DNA from: Micromonospora musae
Lineage (GTDB): Bacteria > Actinomycetota > Actinomycetes > Mycobacteriales > Micromonosporaceae
Direction of reading: 5' to 3'
Length of the DNA: 64,000 nt
Assembly: GCF_003626635.1 (NCBI RefSeq)
Contig: NZ_RAZT01000014.1
Location: forward strand, 1-64,000
In this document: positions 63,756 to 64,000 of the stretch, piece after piece
How the letters are laid out: every line of letters begins with the position of its first letter
Position numbering within the stretch: position 1 is the first letter of the stretch
The notes under the pieces: model-generated
Database searches by the model: none
Seen by the model: the letters and a program-made list of their open reading frames with translations, nothing else
What the model was told of the DNA's origin: nothing
Position numbers and translations under genes: made by a program

Positions 63756-64000
63756 CTACAGCCCCTCGGCCACCGCGGCGGCGATCTTCAGCCAGGCGTC
63801 GCGGGTGGCGGTGGAGAGGCCGGCGTACCGGATCGGCTCGCCGCTGTCGATGAGCCGCTCGTACGGTGCCAACAGCACCGATCGGGTTCGGGCGGCGAAG
63901 TGCGCCTGGATCGCGGGCAGGTCGATGTCCTTTCGGGACGGGGGCATCGACACCACGGTGACCGCCTGCCGGACCAGCCGCTGCCGGCCGCTCTGCTCCA
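63756..64000 (-). CDS. MinD/ParA-like ATPase, C-terminal part (cut by window edge)
   Basis: The last ~81 codons read QAVTVVSMPPSRKDIDLPAI, then HFAARTRSVLLAPYERLIDSGEPIRY and ATRDAWLKIAAAVAEGL. This resembles the end of the MinD-like P-loop ATPases of actinobacteria (VNG-like strand, then a base-recognition region and a terminal helix). The Walker motifs would be outside the window, so the family call is tentative. Confidence 0.5.
   Translation of the reverse strand, partial: EQSGRQRLVRQAVTVVSMPPSRKDIDLPAIQAHFAARTRSVLLAPYERLIDSGEPIRYAGLSTATRDAWLKIAAAVAEGL

Overview
The window is GC-rich actinobacterial chromosome, most likely Micromonospora or a close relative in the Micromonosporaceae. Supporting signs are the strong codon bias, the dnaK-grpE-dnaJ-hspR order with HAIR operators, many GTG starts and many leaderless promoters, plus DUF3151, DUF2617, DUF4247 and DUF6458 families. 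An intergenic inverted repeat containing GATCAAGAGGTTTGCG is, as I recall it, common in that family; I could not verify this here. The genus call is an inference.

Positions 1-3008 look like the decayed end of an integrated element, with visibly lower GC than the rest. This stretch has the first codons of an IS5-type transposase, a C-terminal scrap of a tyrosine integrase, a truncated gene and a PP2C phosphatase gene with a frameshifted tail. It also has two genes of unknown function and a 26-bp inverted repeat. It ends at a 3' tRNA-Gly fragment, the expected footprint of tRNA-targeted integration.

Positions 3-30 kb are mostly housekeeping and small metabolic genes. They include a WYL regulator with a VOC partner, a Nudix hydrolase, an LLM oxidoreductase, an RlpA-like secreted protein, a SpoIIE-type phosphatase and an acyl-CoA dehydrogenase. 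SixA lies between two DUF6458 paralogues, followed by HlyIII, the pxpBCA 5-oxoprolinase operon, an NHL/thioredoxin protein, a very long Pro/Gln-rich membrane protein and a bkdABC-type 2-oxoacid dehydrogenase operon.

Positions 30-47 kb hold two dynamin-like GTPases divergent from the dnaK-grpE-dnaJ-hspR operon, with three HAIR sites (two at dnaK, one at clpB), so HspR should close a feedback loop on both. Between them are a CPA2 antiporter with a KhtT-like regulatory subunit, and a SoxR / FMN reductase / ABM monooxygenase redox module around a shared palindrome.

Positions 47.7-52.1 kb are a tightly overlapping membrane operon: DUF4178, DUF2617, DUF4247, DUF350, a two-TM protein and a membrane-fused spermidine synthase. 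It is the best candidate here for a system with unresolved function. Next come two paralogous Pro-tailed membrane proteins. The second has its Shine-Dalgarno sequence buried in a perfect 19-bp hairpin. Positions 53.7-64 kb carry an SDR, leaderless pyrE, an orphan ArsR, DedA, an LPITG surface protein divergent from a SigE-type sigma factor and LCP protein, class II aldolase, an N-terminally extended LOG-family protein, DUF3151 and a partial MinD-like gene.

I found no CRISPR array, recognised antiphage system, rRNA or complete tRNA.
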